In this document: positions 1 to 6,063 of the stretch, in pieces
Layout: the number at the start of each line of letters is the position of its first letter
Numbering within the stretch: position 1 is the stretch's first letter
Assembly (NCBI GenBank): GCA_014378915.1
Contig: JACMMS010000079.1
Coordinates: 1 to 39,402 of the forward strand
Source: Methylophilaceae bacterium
GTDB taxonomy: Bacteria; Pseudomonadota; Gammaproteobacteria; Burkholderiales; Methylophilaceae
Direction: 5' to 3'
DNA: 39,402 bases
Translations under genes and position numbers: made by a program
Notes under the pieces: model-generated
What the model was told of the DNA's origin: nothing
What the model saw: the letters and a program-made list of their open reading frames with translations, nothing else
The model's database searches: none

Positions 1-122
1 AGAGCAACTAATTTCAGAAACCACTTTAGACTAAAAGTTAAAATTGGTTCGTGCGTTAAGAGACATAGCTAATTTGTACAATCAACCAAATAAATTAGTA
101 AAATTTTCTAATTATTAAGTCT

Positions 123-236
123 TTACCTTGGATATGGCACTGACTGAAAAAAATTGGAGGGAGCCAATTTAAGTAGATTTCTAGCTGTGTCATGGTCCGC
201 ATTTAACCATGTCAAATAATCATCATTGATTAATAC
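123..236 (-). pseudogene. Probable 3' remnant of the IS-interrupted HTH gene
   Basis: Read on the minus strand from GTA at 236, a stop-free stretch of 37 codons ends in TAA at 123-125. It begins with the same Val-Leu codons (GTA TTA) at which the HTH gene on the other side of the IS is cut. It continues INDDYLTWLNADHDT and ends VPYPR. The shared word GTATTAA and the kept frame suggest this is the lost C-terminus. An extra 11 bp lie between it and the IS end. A stretch this short could be open by chance, so this is an inference. Confidence 0.5.
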
Positions 237-247
237 TTCGATTGATC

Positions 248-269
248 GTAAGCATCCGCCCAGCACCGT
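248..269 (+). repeat. IS66 terminal inverted repeat (left)
   Basis: Reads GTAAGCATCCGCCCAGCACC then GT. It matches the inverted right end at 19 of 22 positions. GTAAG is the usual terminal pentamer of IS66-family elements. Confidence 0.93.
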
Positions 270-289
270 ATTGACATGAGCAGGTTATT

Positions 290-1861
290 TTAGTCTGTTA
301 ACGTCACATTCCAAGGCAACAACTCAGCCACTCGATTGACCGGGTAATCAGCAATCACCGACAAGACGTGACGCAAATACGCCTCAGGGTTAATGTCGTT
401 GAGTTTGGCTGAGCCAATCAAACTATACATGGTAGCGGCACGCTCACCGCCCAAATCAGAACCCAAGAACAAATAGTTCTTACGCCCGATGGCAATGCCG
501 CGCACCGACCGTTCTGCTGCGTTGTTATCAATCTCAATGCGTCCGTCGTTCAAATAGCTGGAGAGCGCCTGCCACTGGTTGAAGGCATAAGTGATGGCCT
601 CCATGGTCACAGATTTACGTGACAAGGTTTTGATTTTCTCAGTCAGCCAGACCTGTAGTCCAGTGACGATGGGATTTGACTCAACTTGCCGTTTTGCTTT
701 GCGCTGCTCTGGCGAACTACCACGCACCGCAGACTCCACTTGATACAACTTGGCGATCTCTGCCAGCACATGGGTGGTGATAAGCGTTGGCCGACTGACA
801 TGAATATCATAGAACTTGCGCCGTACATGTGCCCAACAGGCCGCTTCCAAGATACGCCCCGATGCATACAACGCGCTATAGCCCGCGTAGGCATCCGCCT
901 GCAGAATGCCGGTGTAATGTTGCAAATGCGTTTGCGGATGAATACCCTTGCGATCTGGCGAATAACGAAACCAAACGGCTGGCGCTTCAGGATTGCCACT
1001 CGGCCGATCATCTCGGACATAGGTCCATAATCGTGCTTGCCGGGTTTTACCCGTGCCCGGTGCCAATACCGAAATTGGCGTGTCGTCCGTATGTAGCTTA
1101 TCTGCACTGAACACATGTACATGGAGCGCATCAATCAATGGGCGCAATAACTGATGACAAGCACCGACCCAATCGCCTAAGGTACTGTCACTGAGTTCAA
1201 CCCCTTCACGTGCATACATCTGTTGCTGACGATACAAAGGCAAATGATCACCATACTTAGCCACCATGATGTGCGCCAGTAAGCCGGCGCCGGCAAAGCT
1301 GCGTGCAATCGGCCGACTAGGCGCTGGGGCTTGTGCAATACAGTTGCCGCATGGGCACGCTAAGCGTGGACGGACATGGCGAATGACGCGGAAACTGGCG
1401 GGCACATACTCCAGTACTTCACTGACGTCTGCGCCTAATACATGCGCAGCATCCAAAGACTGGCCACAATCAGGGCAGGTATTGCCTGCTGGCAAGTGGG
1501 TTTGGGTGTCACGCGGTAAATGCTCAGGCAGTGGACGGCGTTGTGGTGCGGTAGGTGGTGGTTTTATTTCAGTTTCGACTTGCTGCGCAGGGATGCGCTC
1601 ACCTTGCGAGATATGTAAGGCTTCCAGCGCAAGTTCTAGTTGATCGATCTGCCGGTTGAGCTTCTCTGACTTCTGACCAAATAGCTTGCGTCTGAGCATG
1701 TCGAGCAGCAGGCTTAAGCGCTGGATTTCTTGCTGGTGATCGCTGGCGGTCAGCTTTAATGTATCGCGCTCTAATTTAAGCGCATCCATTTCCGCCCATT
1801 GCGCCGACAATAATGCCTGTAATTCATCAATATTATCAGGCAGTTGGACACGGTTCAGCAT
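290..1861 (-). CDS. tnpC: IS66 transposase TnpC (DDE)
   Basis: This is the 523-aa DDE transposase of the IS66 element and carries out strand transfer at the terminal repeats. The N-terminus (about 10-85) is a leucine-rich coiled coil of the LZ_Tnp_IS66 type, with the typical [12 protein letters not shown] motif near 56-67. A zinc-finger-like segment has Cys pairs at 129/132 and near 169-174. The catalytic core shows HTDDTP (Asp259/260), QADAYAGY (Asp323) and [10 protein letters not shown] (Glu450), followed by the usual [10 protein letters not shown] motif. Length is normal for the family and no frameshift is seen. It lies 136 bp after tnpB. Confidence 0.95.
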   Translation of the reverse strand: MLNRVQLPDNIDELQALLSAQWAEMDALKLERDTLKLTASDHQQEIQRLSLLLDMLRRKLFGQKSEKLNRQIDQLELALEALHISQGERIPAQQVETEIKPPPTAPQRRPLPEHLPRDTQTHLPAGNTCPDCGQSLDAAHVLGADVSEVLEYVPASFRVIRHVRPRLACPCGNCIAQAPAPSRPIARSFAGAGLLAHIMVAKYGDHLPLYRQQQMYAREGVELSDSTLGDWVGACHQLLRPLIDALHVHVFSADKLHTDDTPISVLAPGTGKTRQARLWTYVRDDRPSGNPEAPAVWFRYSPDRKGIHPQTHLQHYTGILQADAYAGYSALYASGRILEAACWAHVRRKFYDIHVSRPTLITTHVLAEIAKLYQVESAVRGSSPEQRKAKRQVESNPIVTGLQVWLTEKIKTLSRKSVTMEAITYAFNQWQALSSYLNDGRIEIDNNAAERSVRGIAIGRKNYLFLGSDLGGERAATMYSLIGSAKLNDINPEAYLRHVLSVIADYPVNRVAELLPWNVTLTD

Positions 1862-1997
1862 GGTGCTATTTTACCAAATAACGCCTGTTAACACACGTTA
1901 TTAGTGGTATTTATTGCATATAAATCAATAGGATAATCACGTAAAGCGAAGGGTTTGCAGTGGCTATTCTGCTGGTATTTACCGCTTATTTCACGGC

Positions 1998-2342
1998 TTA
2001 CACCTGTGTTGGTTGATGTGTTCTAATCGGGCGCCGCCAATCAATGCCTTCTAGCAACATGGAGAGTTGTGCGGTCGTTAAATGCACGGCACCTGAGGTC
2101 GCCTGCGGCCAAACAAAGTGGCCGTGCTCTAGGCGTTTGGCCAGTAAGCATAAACCATCACCACTCCACCACAGGACTTTAATACGGTCGCCTTGGCGAC
2201 CACGAAACACAAAGACATGTCCGCTAAACGGATTCTCTTCCAGCTTGGATTGCACGATGGCCGCCAAACCATCAAAGCCGCGGCGCATATCAGTGACGCC
2301 AGCCGCGATCCAGACTTGCGTGGTTGCGGGTAAGCCGATCAT
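1998..2342 (-). CDS. tnpB: IS66 accessory protein TnpB (Orf2 family)
   Basis: This 114-aa protein belongs to the IS66 Orf2-like family, needed with TnpA and TnpC for IS66 transposition. Its exact biochemical role is not established. Typical motifs are visible: TDMRRGFDGLAAIVQ, FVFRGRQGDRIKVLWW and GFVWPQ-like HFVWPQATSG. The ATG overlaps the tnpA stop codon as ATGA at 2339-2342, so translation is probably coupled. Confidence 0.95.
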   Translation of the reverse strand: MIGLPATTQVWIAAGVTDMRRGFDGLAAIVQSKLEENPFSGHVFVFRGRQGDRIKVLWWSGDGLCLLAKRLEHGHFVWPQATSGAVHLTTAQLSMLLEGIDWRRPIRTHQPTQV

Positions 2343-2740
2343 AAATGCAGGGCATCAATGACGCTGCGTAGTGTTTGGCTGTCGGGTGCGCCATGCACCA
2401 ATACGCGTGTATTGTTAAAAAACAGTTCGATATGCCCTGTGAACTTTGTATTGGCGCTGATAGTTGCAAGCTGACTGGGTTTGACTACGGTTAATCTTGC
2501 AGGGTTAACAATTTGCACCGCCGCTAAAGTAGATGGTTCGGCCACTGCTCCATACTCCCCATTGCGATAACTCCAGCGCCATTGATGTAATAAGTTGGCG
2601 TTGATGCAGTGTAATAATGCAACAGCTGCGATCGAAGCACCTGGTGCCAGAGATGCCTCGACAATCTGTCGTTTGAATTCGCGTGAATATCGCTGCCTAT
2701 CCAAATACGGGGTTAAAGTTACGGGAAGAAAGTCAGTCAT
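2339..2740 (-). CDS. tnpA: IS66 TnpA, HTH protein
   Basis: First gene of the IS66 element, a 133-aa helix-turn-helix protein when started at the ATG at 2740. A GTG five codons upstream (2755) is possible but lies inside a palindrome. The segment RYSREFKRQIVEASLAPGAS then AVALLHCINANLLHQWR is the IS3/IS66-type transposase HTH. The C-terminus resembles the IS66 family consensus. Its 3' end overlaps tnpB. The protein probably binds the element ends or its own promoter, which is inferred from the family. Confidence 0.9.
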   Translation of the reverse strand: MTDFLPVTLTPYLDRQRYSREFKRQIVEASLAPGASIAAVALLHCINANLLHQWRWSYRNGEYGAVAEPSTLAAVQIVNPARLTVVKPSQLATISANTKFTGHIELFFNNTRVLVHGAPDSQTLRSVIDALHL

Positions 2741-2743
2741 AAA

Positions 2744-2776
2744 ATAGGTGTACACTTAATTTAGGTGGACACCTAT
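2744..2776. promoter_or_regulatory. Inverted repeat in the tnpA leader
   Basis: ATAGGTGT (2744-2751) and ACACCTAT (2769-2776) are perfect inverted arms 17 bp apart, each nested in a smaller palindrome (GTGTACAC and AGGTGGACACCT). They sit just upstream of the tnpA ATG. This could be an operator for the TnpA HTH protein. The function is inferred. Confidence 0.4.
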
Positions 2777-2803
2777 CTTACGAGATTTAGGGAAGAAGGC
2801 TAG

Positions 2804-2825
2804 AGGGTGCTGGGCGGGCGCTTAC
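2804..2825 (-). repeat. IS66 terminal inverted repeat (right)
   Basis: Read on the minus strand it is GTAAGCGCCCGCCCAGCACC then CT, the partner of 248-269. Its first bases supply the stop codon of the interrupted HTH gene. Confidence 0.93.
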
Positions 2826-3118
2826 GTTAATACATACTTAGCAACTGCATGATGTTTGATATTGTCGGGGGTGCTTTCAATGACTCGAACAGTATTAATT
2901 TGATAACCCATATCACGCAGTTCTTTAATGCGTGGTGCTGGTTGCATAATCCCGTAACCGTAACGTAAATCAATCGTGCTTTGTGGTTTTATCACTAGCG
3001 CGGAATAAATGAATTTATGCTGGTTGTTGATACTGGTATTATTTGGGTCAAGTGGTCTGTTTGGGTTGGTCGTTTGCACGGCTAACCCTTTCTCTTTTGT
3101 GTTGTCGCTAGTGGTCAT
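2826..3118 (-). pseudogene. HTH_39-type DNA-binding protein, truncated by IS66
   Basis: About 97 codons remain. The segment from about residue 45 on (PQSTIDLRYGYGIMQPAPR, then IKELRDMGYQINT ... AVAKYVL) resembles the small winged-helix family often called HTH_39, found in phages and islands, where LR..G...P..RI.ELR..G is typical. The reading frame runs into the IS66 end. The last sense codon takes its third base from the IS and the stop TAA (2822-2824) is wholly IS sequence. A likely 3' remnant lies at 123-236. The start ATG overlaps the stop of the AlpA-like gene by one base (TAATG). Confidence 0.75.
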
Positions 3119-3354
3119 TATTGCACCGCCTTAGCTGCTAAAAGGCTGCGCAACTCTCCCACGTTAAACGTGGTCGTTCTAGGTGTAAGTTTGTGTGTTC
3201 TAAGCGTCCCAGCCTTGACCATTCGCCATACTGTGGCAGCACTAACACCGCCTAATAATCCCCTGACTACTGGCAACCTTACAAAACTTGTTGCTGGTAG
3301 ATTATCAAAGTTAGAGAGTGCTAACGCTTCGTTGATTGTAACTTTTTGTGCCAT
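3118..3354 (-). CDS. AlpA-like helix-turn-helix regulator
   Basis: A small protein of 78 aa from the ATG at 3354. A TTG ten codons upstream (3384) is open but less likely. The segment FVRLPVVRGLLGGVSAATVWRM..GTLRTHKLTPRTTTFNVGELRSLL has the order seen in AlpA/MerR-like excisionase-type regulators: a 'recognise, pick cell, act' winged HTH with R and T at the recognition helix. In P4-like elements AlpA activates the integrase or excision. Here it lies between the integrase end and the HTH gene, so a role in excision or integrase control is plausible but inferred. The 3' end overlaps the next gene. Confidence 0.75.
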   Translation of the reverse strand: MAQKVTINEALALSNFDNLPATSFVRLPVVRGLLGGVSAATVWRMVKAGTLRTHKLTPRTTTFNVGELRSLLAAKAVQ

Positions 3355-3458
3355 TTTGATTCGCTTCGTTGTTGTTGGTGACAAAACGAATCATGAGCTT
3401 TGTTAAATTGATGAAATAGATTGCCTACTGGCTAAGGTATTACGCTTGCTAGCTAAAG

Positions 3459-3980
3459 TTATATGTTTGCTGGCAAACCCATCTCTTTTAACCACTTTGT
3501 GATTGTATTTTCTGCTTGGTTTGTACTTAATGCAATACCTAGCCTTTTACTTTCAGCAATAATTTCAGGCATTATAGTTATTGCTGCATTACGTCTGCTT
3601 TTGAAGTTTTTTTCATTACATAACTTTTTAGCTAACTCCTTTAACGGCAGATATTTAGCCTTTTTAGCAGCTCCACCTTTTTTTCCAGTTTCTGAAACAA
3701 TAGATCGTGCTTTATTTTCAGCCATTTTTTCTATTTTAGAATTGTCAAAATCTAAGGCTAGATTTGCAAGCCACTCATAAAACTCAAGCCTATAAAACTC
3801 AATCAATCTTTTTTCAATTTCCTTTTCATTACCTCCTAAGAAATCCGCTAAAAGGTAATTCTTACCTTCCGTCCCTTTCATTGCAGTACGAAGTGTTATT
3901 TCAAATGAATGATTCCTTTCATTACTTATTTCGCGCAAATATAAAATATGATTCTCATACATCAATTTAGCTCTACTCAT
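3459..3980 (-). CDS. Uncharacterised island protein
   Basis: I do not recognise this family. The protein is 173 aa from the ATG at 3980, chosen because AAGGGG lies 5 nt upstream. An in-frame ATG at 3995 lacks such a site. It is rich in Lys, Glu and Asn and predicted mostly helical, with no signal peptide or membrane segment. A basic stretch (TGKKGGAAKKAKYLPLKEL) precedes a C-terminal part (TNQAENTITKWLKEMG) that looks like a small DNA-binding or replication-linked helix bundle. It is more AT-rich than the genes around it. Its place between the regulator and the integrase suggests an element gene. Function unknown. Confidence 0.6.
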   Translation of the reverse strand: MSRAKLMYENHILYLREISNERNHSFEITLRTAMKGTEGKNYLLADFLGGNEKEIEKRLIEFYRLEFYEWLANLALDFDNSKIEKMAENKARSIVSETGKKGGAAKKAKYLPLKELAKKLCNEKNFKSRRNAAITIMPEIIAESKRLGIALSTNQAENTITKWLKEMGLPANI

Positions 3981-4009
3981 AACGCCCCTTAACATCCCAT
4001 GAAATAATA

Positions 4010-4077
4010 AACCACACCAGCCGCATAGGGGTAAACAGCGTTCTCACAGGGTAATTAAGCCCATGCTAGGTGTGGTT
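4010..4077. repeat. 9-bp inverted repeat downstream of the integrase gene
   Basis: AACCACACC (4010-4018) and GGTGTGGTT (4069-4077) are perfect inverted arms around 50 bp. Inside lie GGGGTAA (4028-4034) and GGGTAA (4049-4054), the same word that is clustered upstream of the integrase. It may serve recombination protein binding or transcript folding. No T-run typical of a terminator is present. Confidence 0.45.
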
Positions 4078-4084
4078 AAACTGA

Positions 4085-5359
4085 TTATGCTTGCTTAAAT
4101 GGCAAAACCTTTGCACCTGCTTTTAATTCGTCTAAATAATCTGCCCATTGCTGCATCATAATGACGCGCTGCTCAATAAACTTGGTGCGGTTATATGCGC
4201 CACCTAAATTATCAGGTACAGCATGGGCTAATTGATGTTCAATAATATGCGGGTCAATGTTTAGTCGTTCGTGCAATATGGTGCGCGCCATTGCCCTGAA
4301 GCCATGGCCTGTTATTTCTGTTTTAGTGTCGTAACCCATGCGTCTAAGTGCTGCATTAATGGCAGCTTCACTCATAGCTTTATCAGGATTATGGCCTCCC
4401 TGAAAAACATATTCAGCATGGCCTGATAATGGGTGTATGTCTTTTAGGTGTTTAATGGCTTGCGTGCAAAGTGGCACAATGTGGTCAGTTTTTGTTTTAG
4501 TTACAAAGAAATTCCACACCCCTGCATCTAAATTTATATCTGCCCATTTTGCCTTGCGTAACTCGCTAGGGCGAACAAATACAAGAGGGGCTAGGCGTAA
4601 GGCTGTTTGCACTGTGAGCGTGCCTGTAAAGCCGTCTATTGCACGCATGAGTTCTGCCACTTGATATGGCTCGGTAAATGATGCCATGTGTTTAGTTACG
4701 CTAGGCGTTAGTGCGCCTCTTAAATCGCTAGTAACATCACGCAAGGCGCGTCCTGTTTGCACTGCGTATCTAAGCACTTGTCCAGTGGCTTGCAATGTTC
4801 TGTAAGCTGTTTCAACTTTGTTTTGGTTTTCAATGCGCCTGATAACGTCTAATAATTCAGGGGCGTTTATTTCTGATATAGCTTGTTTGCCTAGCCATGG
4901 AAATAAATATAACTCAAAACGTCTAAGTAGATTTTTTCGATAGCTTTCAGACTTGGTTTGCATTTTGGTGTCTAGCCACTCACGCGCAATAACTTCAAAA
5001 CTATTAGCTAGGTTGCCATCTTTTGTTTTCTTTTGTGCTTTACGATTGTCACTTGGGTCTATATCGTTAGCTATTAACTCTCTAGCCTTGTCGCGTCTAT
5101 CCCTTGCGCCCTCAAGCCAATTACTTTTAGTTTCAGGGTCTTGCCACCTACCAGCCAATGGTACTTCGGGGTAAGTACCTAATGAGAGTAATTTTTCTTT
5201 ACCGCCAAACTGGTATTTTAAACGCCACCACTTTCCACCATTTGGGGTAACTTGTAAAAATAAACCCTTTTCATCATACAGCTTGTACGGAGCCACCTTA
5301 ACCTTACCGTCAGCGTCTTTATGGGTCTTAGCCTTAATGAGTGTGTCAGTTAATGCCAT
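4085..5359 (-). CDS. int: Tyrosine integrase, P4/DUF4102 type
   Basis: A 424-aa site-specific recombinase that integrates and excises the element at the tRNA gene. Residues 1-110 form the arm-type DNA-binding domain (DUF4102: YKLYDEKGLFLQVTPNGGKWWRL). About 118-210 is the core-binding domain. The catalytic domain shows Arg263 (VFVRPSELR), His352 and Arg355 (GHGFRAM), His379 (QLAHA) and the nucleophile Tyr389 (GAYNRT). The set is complete and the length normal, so it should be active. The gene starts 166 bp from the tRNA 3' end and points away from it. GGGGTAA repeats lie immediately upstream of the start. Confidence 0.93.
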   Translation of the reverse strand: MALTDTLIKAKTHKDADGKVKVAPYKLYDEKGLFLQVTPNGGKWWRLKYQFGGKEKLLSLGTYPEVPLAGRWQDPETKSNWLEGARDRRDKARELIANDIDPSDNRKAQKKTKDGNLANSFEVIAREWLDTKMQTKSESYRKNLLRRFELYLFPWLGKQAISEINAPELLDVIRRIENQNKVETAYRTLQATGQVLRYAVQTGRALRDVTSDLRGALTPSVTKHMASFTEPYQVAELMRAIDGFTGTLTVQTALRLAPLVFVRPSELRKAKWADINLDAGVWNFFVTKTKTDHIVPLCTQAIKHLKDIHPLSGHAEYVFQGGHNPDKAMSEAAINAALRRMGYDTKTEITGHGFRAMARTILHERLNIDPHIIEHQLAHAVPDNLGGAYNRTKFIEQRVIMMQQWADYLDELKAGAKVLPFKQA

Positions 5360-5362
5360 TTT

Positions 5363-5424
5363 GGGGTAACTCCGATTGGGGTAAGTGCTGTTACCCTTTA
5401 AGTTACCCCAGTTAATTGGGGTAT
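5363..5424. repeat. GGGGTAA repeat cluster upstream of int
   Basis: Five near-identical 7-bp words occur in 62 bp: GGGGTAA at 5363 and 5378, its inverse at 5391 (TTACCCT, one mismatch) and 5403 (TTACCCC), and GGGGTAT at 5418. The set begins 4 bp upstream of the int ATG. These look like arm-type integrase or excisionase sites, or an operator. The role is inferred. Confidence 0.55.
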
Positions 5425-5425
5425 G

Positions 5426-5454
5426 TCAAGATACTAGATGATATATCAAGATAC
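5426..5454. repeat. Two TCAAGATAC direct repeats
   Basis: TCAAGATAC at 5426-5434 and 5446-5454, exactly 20 bp apart (about two helical turns). They lie between int and the tRNA terminator. Candidate arm-type sites for the integrase or its directionality factor. Confidence 0.45.
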
Positions 5455-5463
5455 ATTACAGAC

Positions 5464-5490
5464 AAGAAAAAACCCGCATTCACGCGGGTC
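5464..5490 (-). terminator. Rho-independent terminator of the tRNA-Ile transcript
   Basis: Read on the minus strand: stem ACCCGC/GCGGGT (5484-5489 with 5472-5477) closed by a 6-nt loop, followed by a run of six T (5466-5471). It is 35 nt beyond the tRNA 3' end and in the right orientation. Confidence 0.8.
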
Positions 5491-5524
5491 TTGAGGTGTT
5501 TTGCAACATGCTGCTTATAATAAT

Positions 5525-5817
5525 TGGTGGCCCCTCTGTGAGTCGAACACAGTACCAACGGATTCTGGTTTGTGACGGTTTCCCGCCTCCCTGGACTATG
5601 CCTTCACCATAACAACCATGACGATTGCTTTAGGTGGGTGCCGTCTAGTCTCTACACGTTCAACAAGCATTTCTACTTGAAGCTTCGCTCGGCATTGCCT
5701 TGTGCATCACTGCCGTCAGGTTTCACCGAATTTGACACCATCCCATATATAGTTTCCACGTATATGGCACATTTACATATGAGTCCGCTGCTCTAACCAA
5801 GCATGAGCTAAGGGGCC
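5525..5817 (-). tRNA. ileX: tRNA-Ile(CAU), split by a group I intron
   Basis: Exon 1 is 5817-5779 (39 nt) and exon 2 is 5564-5525 (40 nt). Spliced, they fold as a full cloverleaf: acceptor GGCCCCT/AGGGGCC with discriminator A and encoded CCA; D arm GCTC/GAGC; anticodon arm GCGGA-CTCATAA-TCCGT; variable TGGTA; T arm CTGTG-TTCGACT-CACAG. The anticodon CAT plus the similarity to known tRNA-Ile2 genes argues for the isoleucine tRNA whose C34 is changed to lysidine by TilS to read AUA. An identity of Met cannot be excluded from the anticodon alone, but the acceptor and context favour Ile. It lies between rpoD and the integrase, and the integrative element abuts its 3' end. Confidence 0.9.
5565..5778 (-). 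ncRNA. Group I self-splicing intron (IC3-like) in tRNA-Ile
   Basis: This 214-nt insert lies between anticodon nucleotide U36 and A37. Exon 1 ends in T and the intron ends in G, as group I splicing requires, and CAT can pair with GTG near the intron start with the needed U.G wobble. On the minus strand it carries core words shared with the Azoarcus tRNA-Ile ribozyme: GGGATGGTGTCAAATTCGG (P3/P4 side), CCGAGC, GTGTAGAGACTAGACGGC (P7 region), ACCCACCTAA, and GGTGAAGGCATAGTCCAGGG before the 3' end. It has no open reading frame for a homing endonuclease. Subgroup IC3 is from the remembered Azoarcus case. Splicing itself is not shown by sequence. Confidence 0.92.
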
Positions 5818-5978
5818 TTAAACTTACAACGTGAGTATCTTATAACATATACCCACATTTATTCTTTTCTGAAACTTCTTACTTAATGTTGTTTCATTAT
5901 TACAAATTACTTTTTACTTATTCATGGCCTAAGCACATGAAAATTATCTAAAAAACTTACTAGAAAATTTTAGAACAT
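5818..5978. other. AT-rich spacer between the tRNA and its fragment
   Basis: 161 bp of AT-rich DNA between the intact tRNA-Ile gene and the intron-free fragment. No open frame or clear hairpin is seen. It includes a TATAAG-like -10 without a good -35, and may carry the tRNA promoter. Confidence 0.4.
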
Positions 5979-6022
5979 CGGATTATGAGTCCGCCACTCT
6001 AACCAAGCATGAGCTAAGGGCC
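5979..6022 (-). pseudogene. Intron-free 5' fragment of tRNA-Ile(CAU)
   Basis: 44 nt on the minus strand match the 5' half of the tRNA at 5525-5817, from GGCCC through the D arm to the anticodon loop CTCATAA and TCCG. Differences are one missing C in the acceptor and two changes before the anticodon stem. Here CTCAT and AATCCG are contiguous, which shows independently where the intron sits in the full gene. The variable, T and 3' acceptor parts are missing, so it cannot give a tRNA. Both copies share TTTAA just upstream. Confidence 0.85.
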
Positions 6023-6025
6023 TTA

Positions 6026-6040
6026 AATCGAACCTGCCGG
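6026..6040 (-). other. T-arm-like scrap next to the tRNA fragment
   Basis: On the minus strand CCGGCAGGTTCGATT looks like the 5' half of a tRNA T arm (GCAGG then TTCGATT), but no 3' partner follows. It ends 3 bp before the tRNA-Ile fragment, and only about 25 bp separate it from the rpoD stop. It may be debris of an earlier recombination at this tRNA locus. Too short to be certain. Confidence 0.35.
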
Positions 6041-6063
6041 AATTTTTTACTTACGATTTTAAA

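Larger units (their letters stand above)
248..2825 (-). mobile_element. IS66-family insertion sequence, complete
   Basis: The element is 2578 bp and holds the three IS66 genes tnpA, tnpB and tnpC in the standard order on the minus strand. Its ends form 22-bp inverted repeats starting GTAAGC with 19 of 22 positions matching. All three proteins look full length and the DDE residues of TnpC are present, so it may still be mobile. IS66 elements normally duplicate 8 bp of target. The 8 bp outside the left end (gattgatc) and right end (gttaatac) are not identical. It interrupts an HTH gene. Confidence 0.93.
1..5524. mobile_element. tRNA-linked integrative element, integrase end (partial)
   Basis: A P4-type tyrosine integrase lies directly downstream of the tRNA-Ile 3' end and is transcribed in the same direction. 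It is followed by an unknown gene, an AlpA-like regulator and a small HTH gene, all on the minus strand. This is the usual layout of the integrase end of an element inserted into a tRNA gene. No second copy of the tRNA 3' end is visible between 1 and 5524, so the far attachment site lies outside the window. The tRNA-proximal boundary is inferred, not mapped. Confidence 0.55.

Noticed and set aside
240-2833. An 8-bp target duplication around the IS66 element
   Set aside because: gattgatc and gttaatac differ at four positions, so no direct duplication can be claimed; only GTATTAA recurs 11 bp away.
5363-5454. Iteron-type plasmid replication origin
   Set aside because: The repeats lie in the int leader next to a tRNA and no replication initiator gene is present; an integrase or regulator site is simpler.
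5572-5796. Open frame of 74 codons across the tRNA region (plus strand)
   Set aside because: It lies on the opposite strand of the tRNA exons and the group I intron, whose conserved core explains the sequence; no ribosome site.
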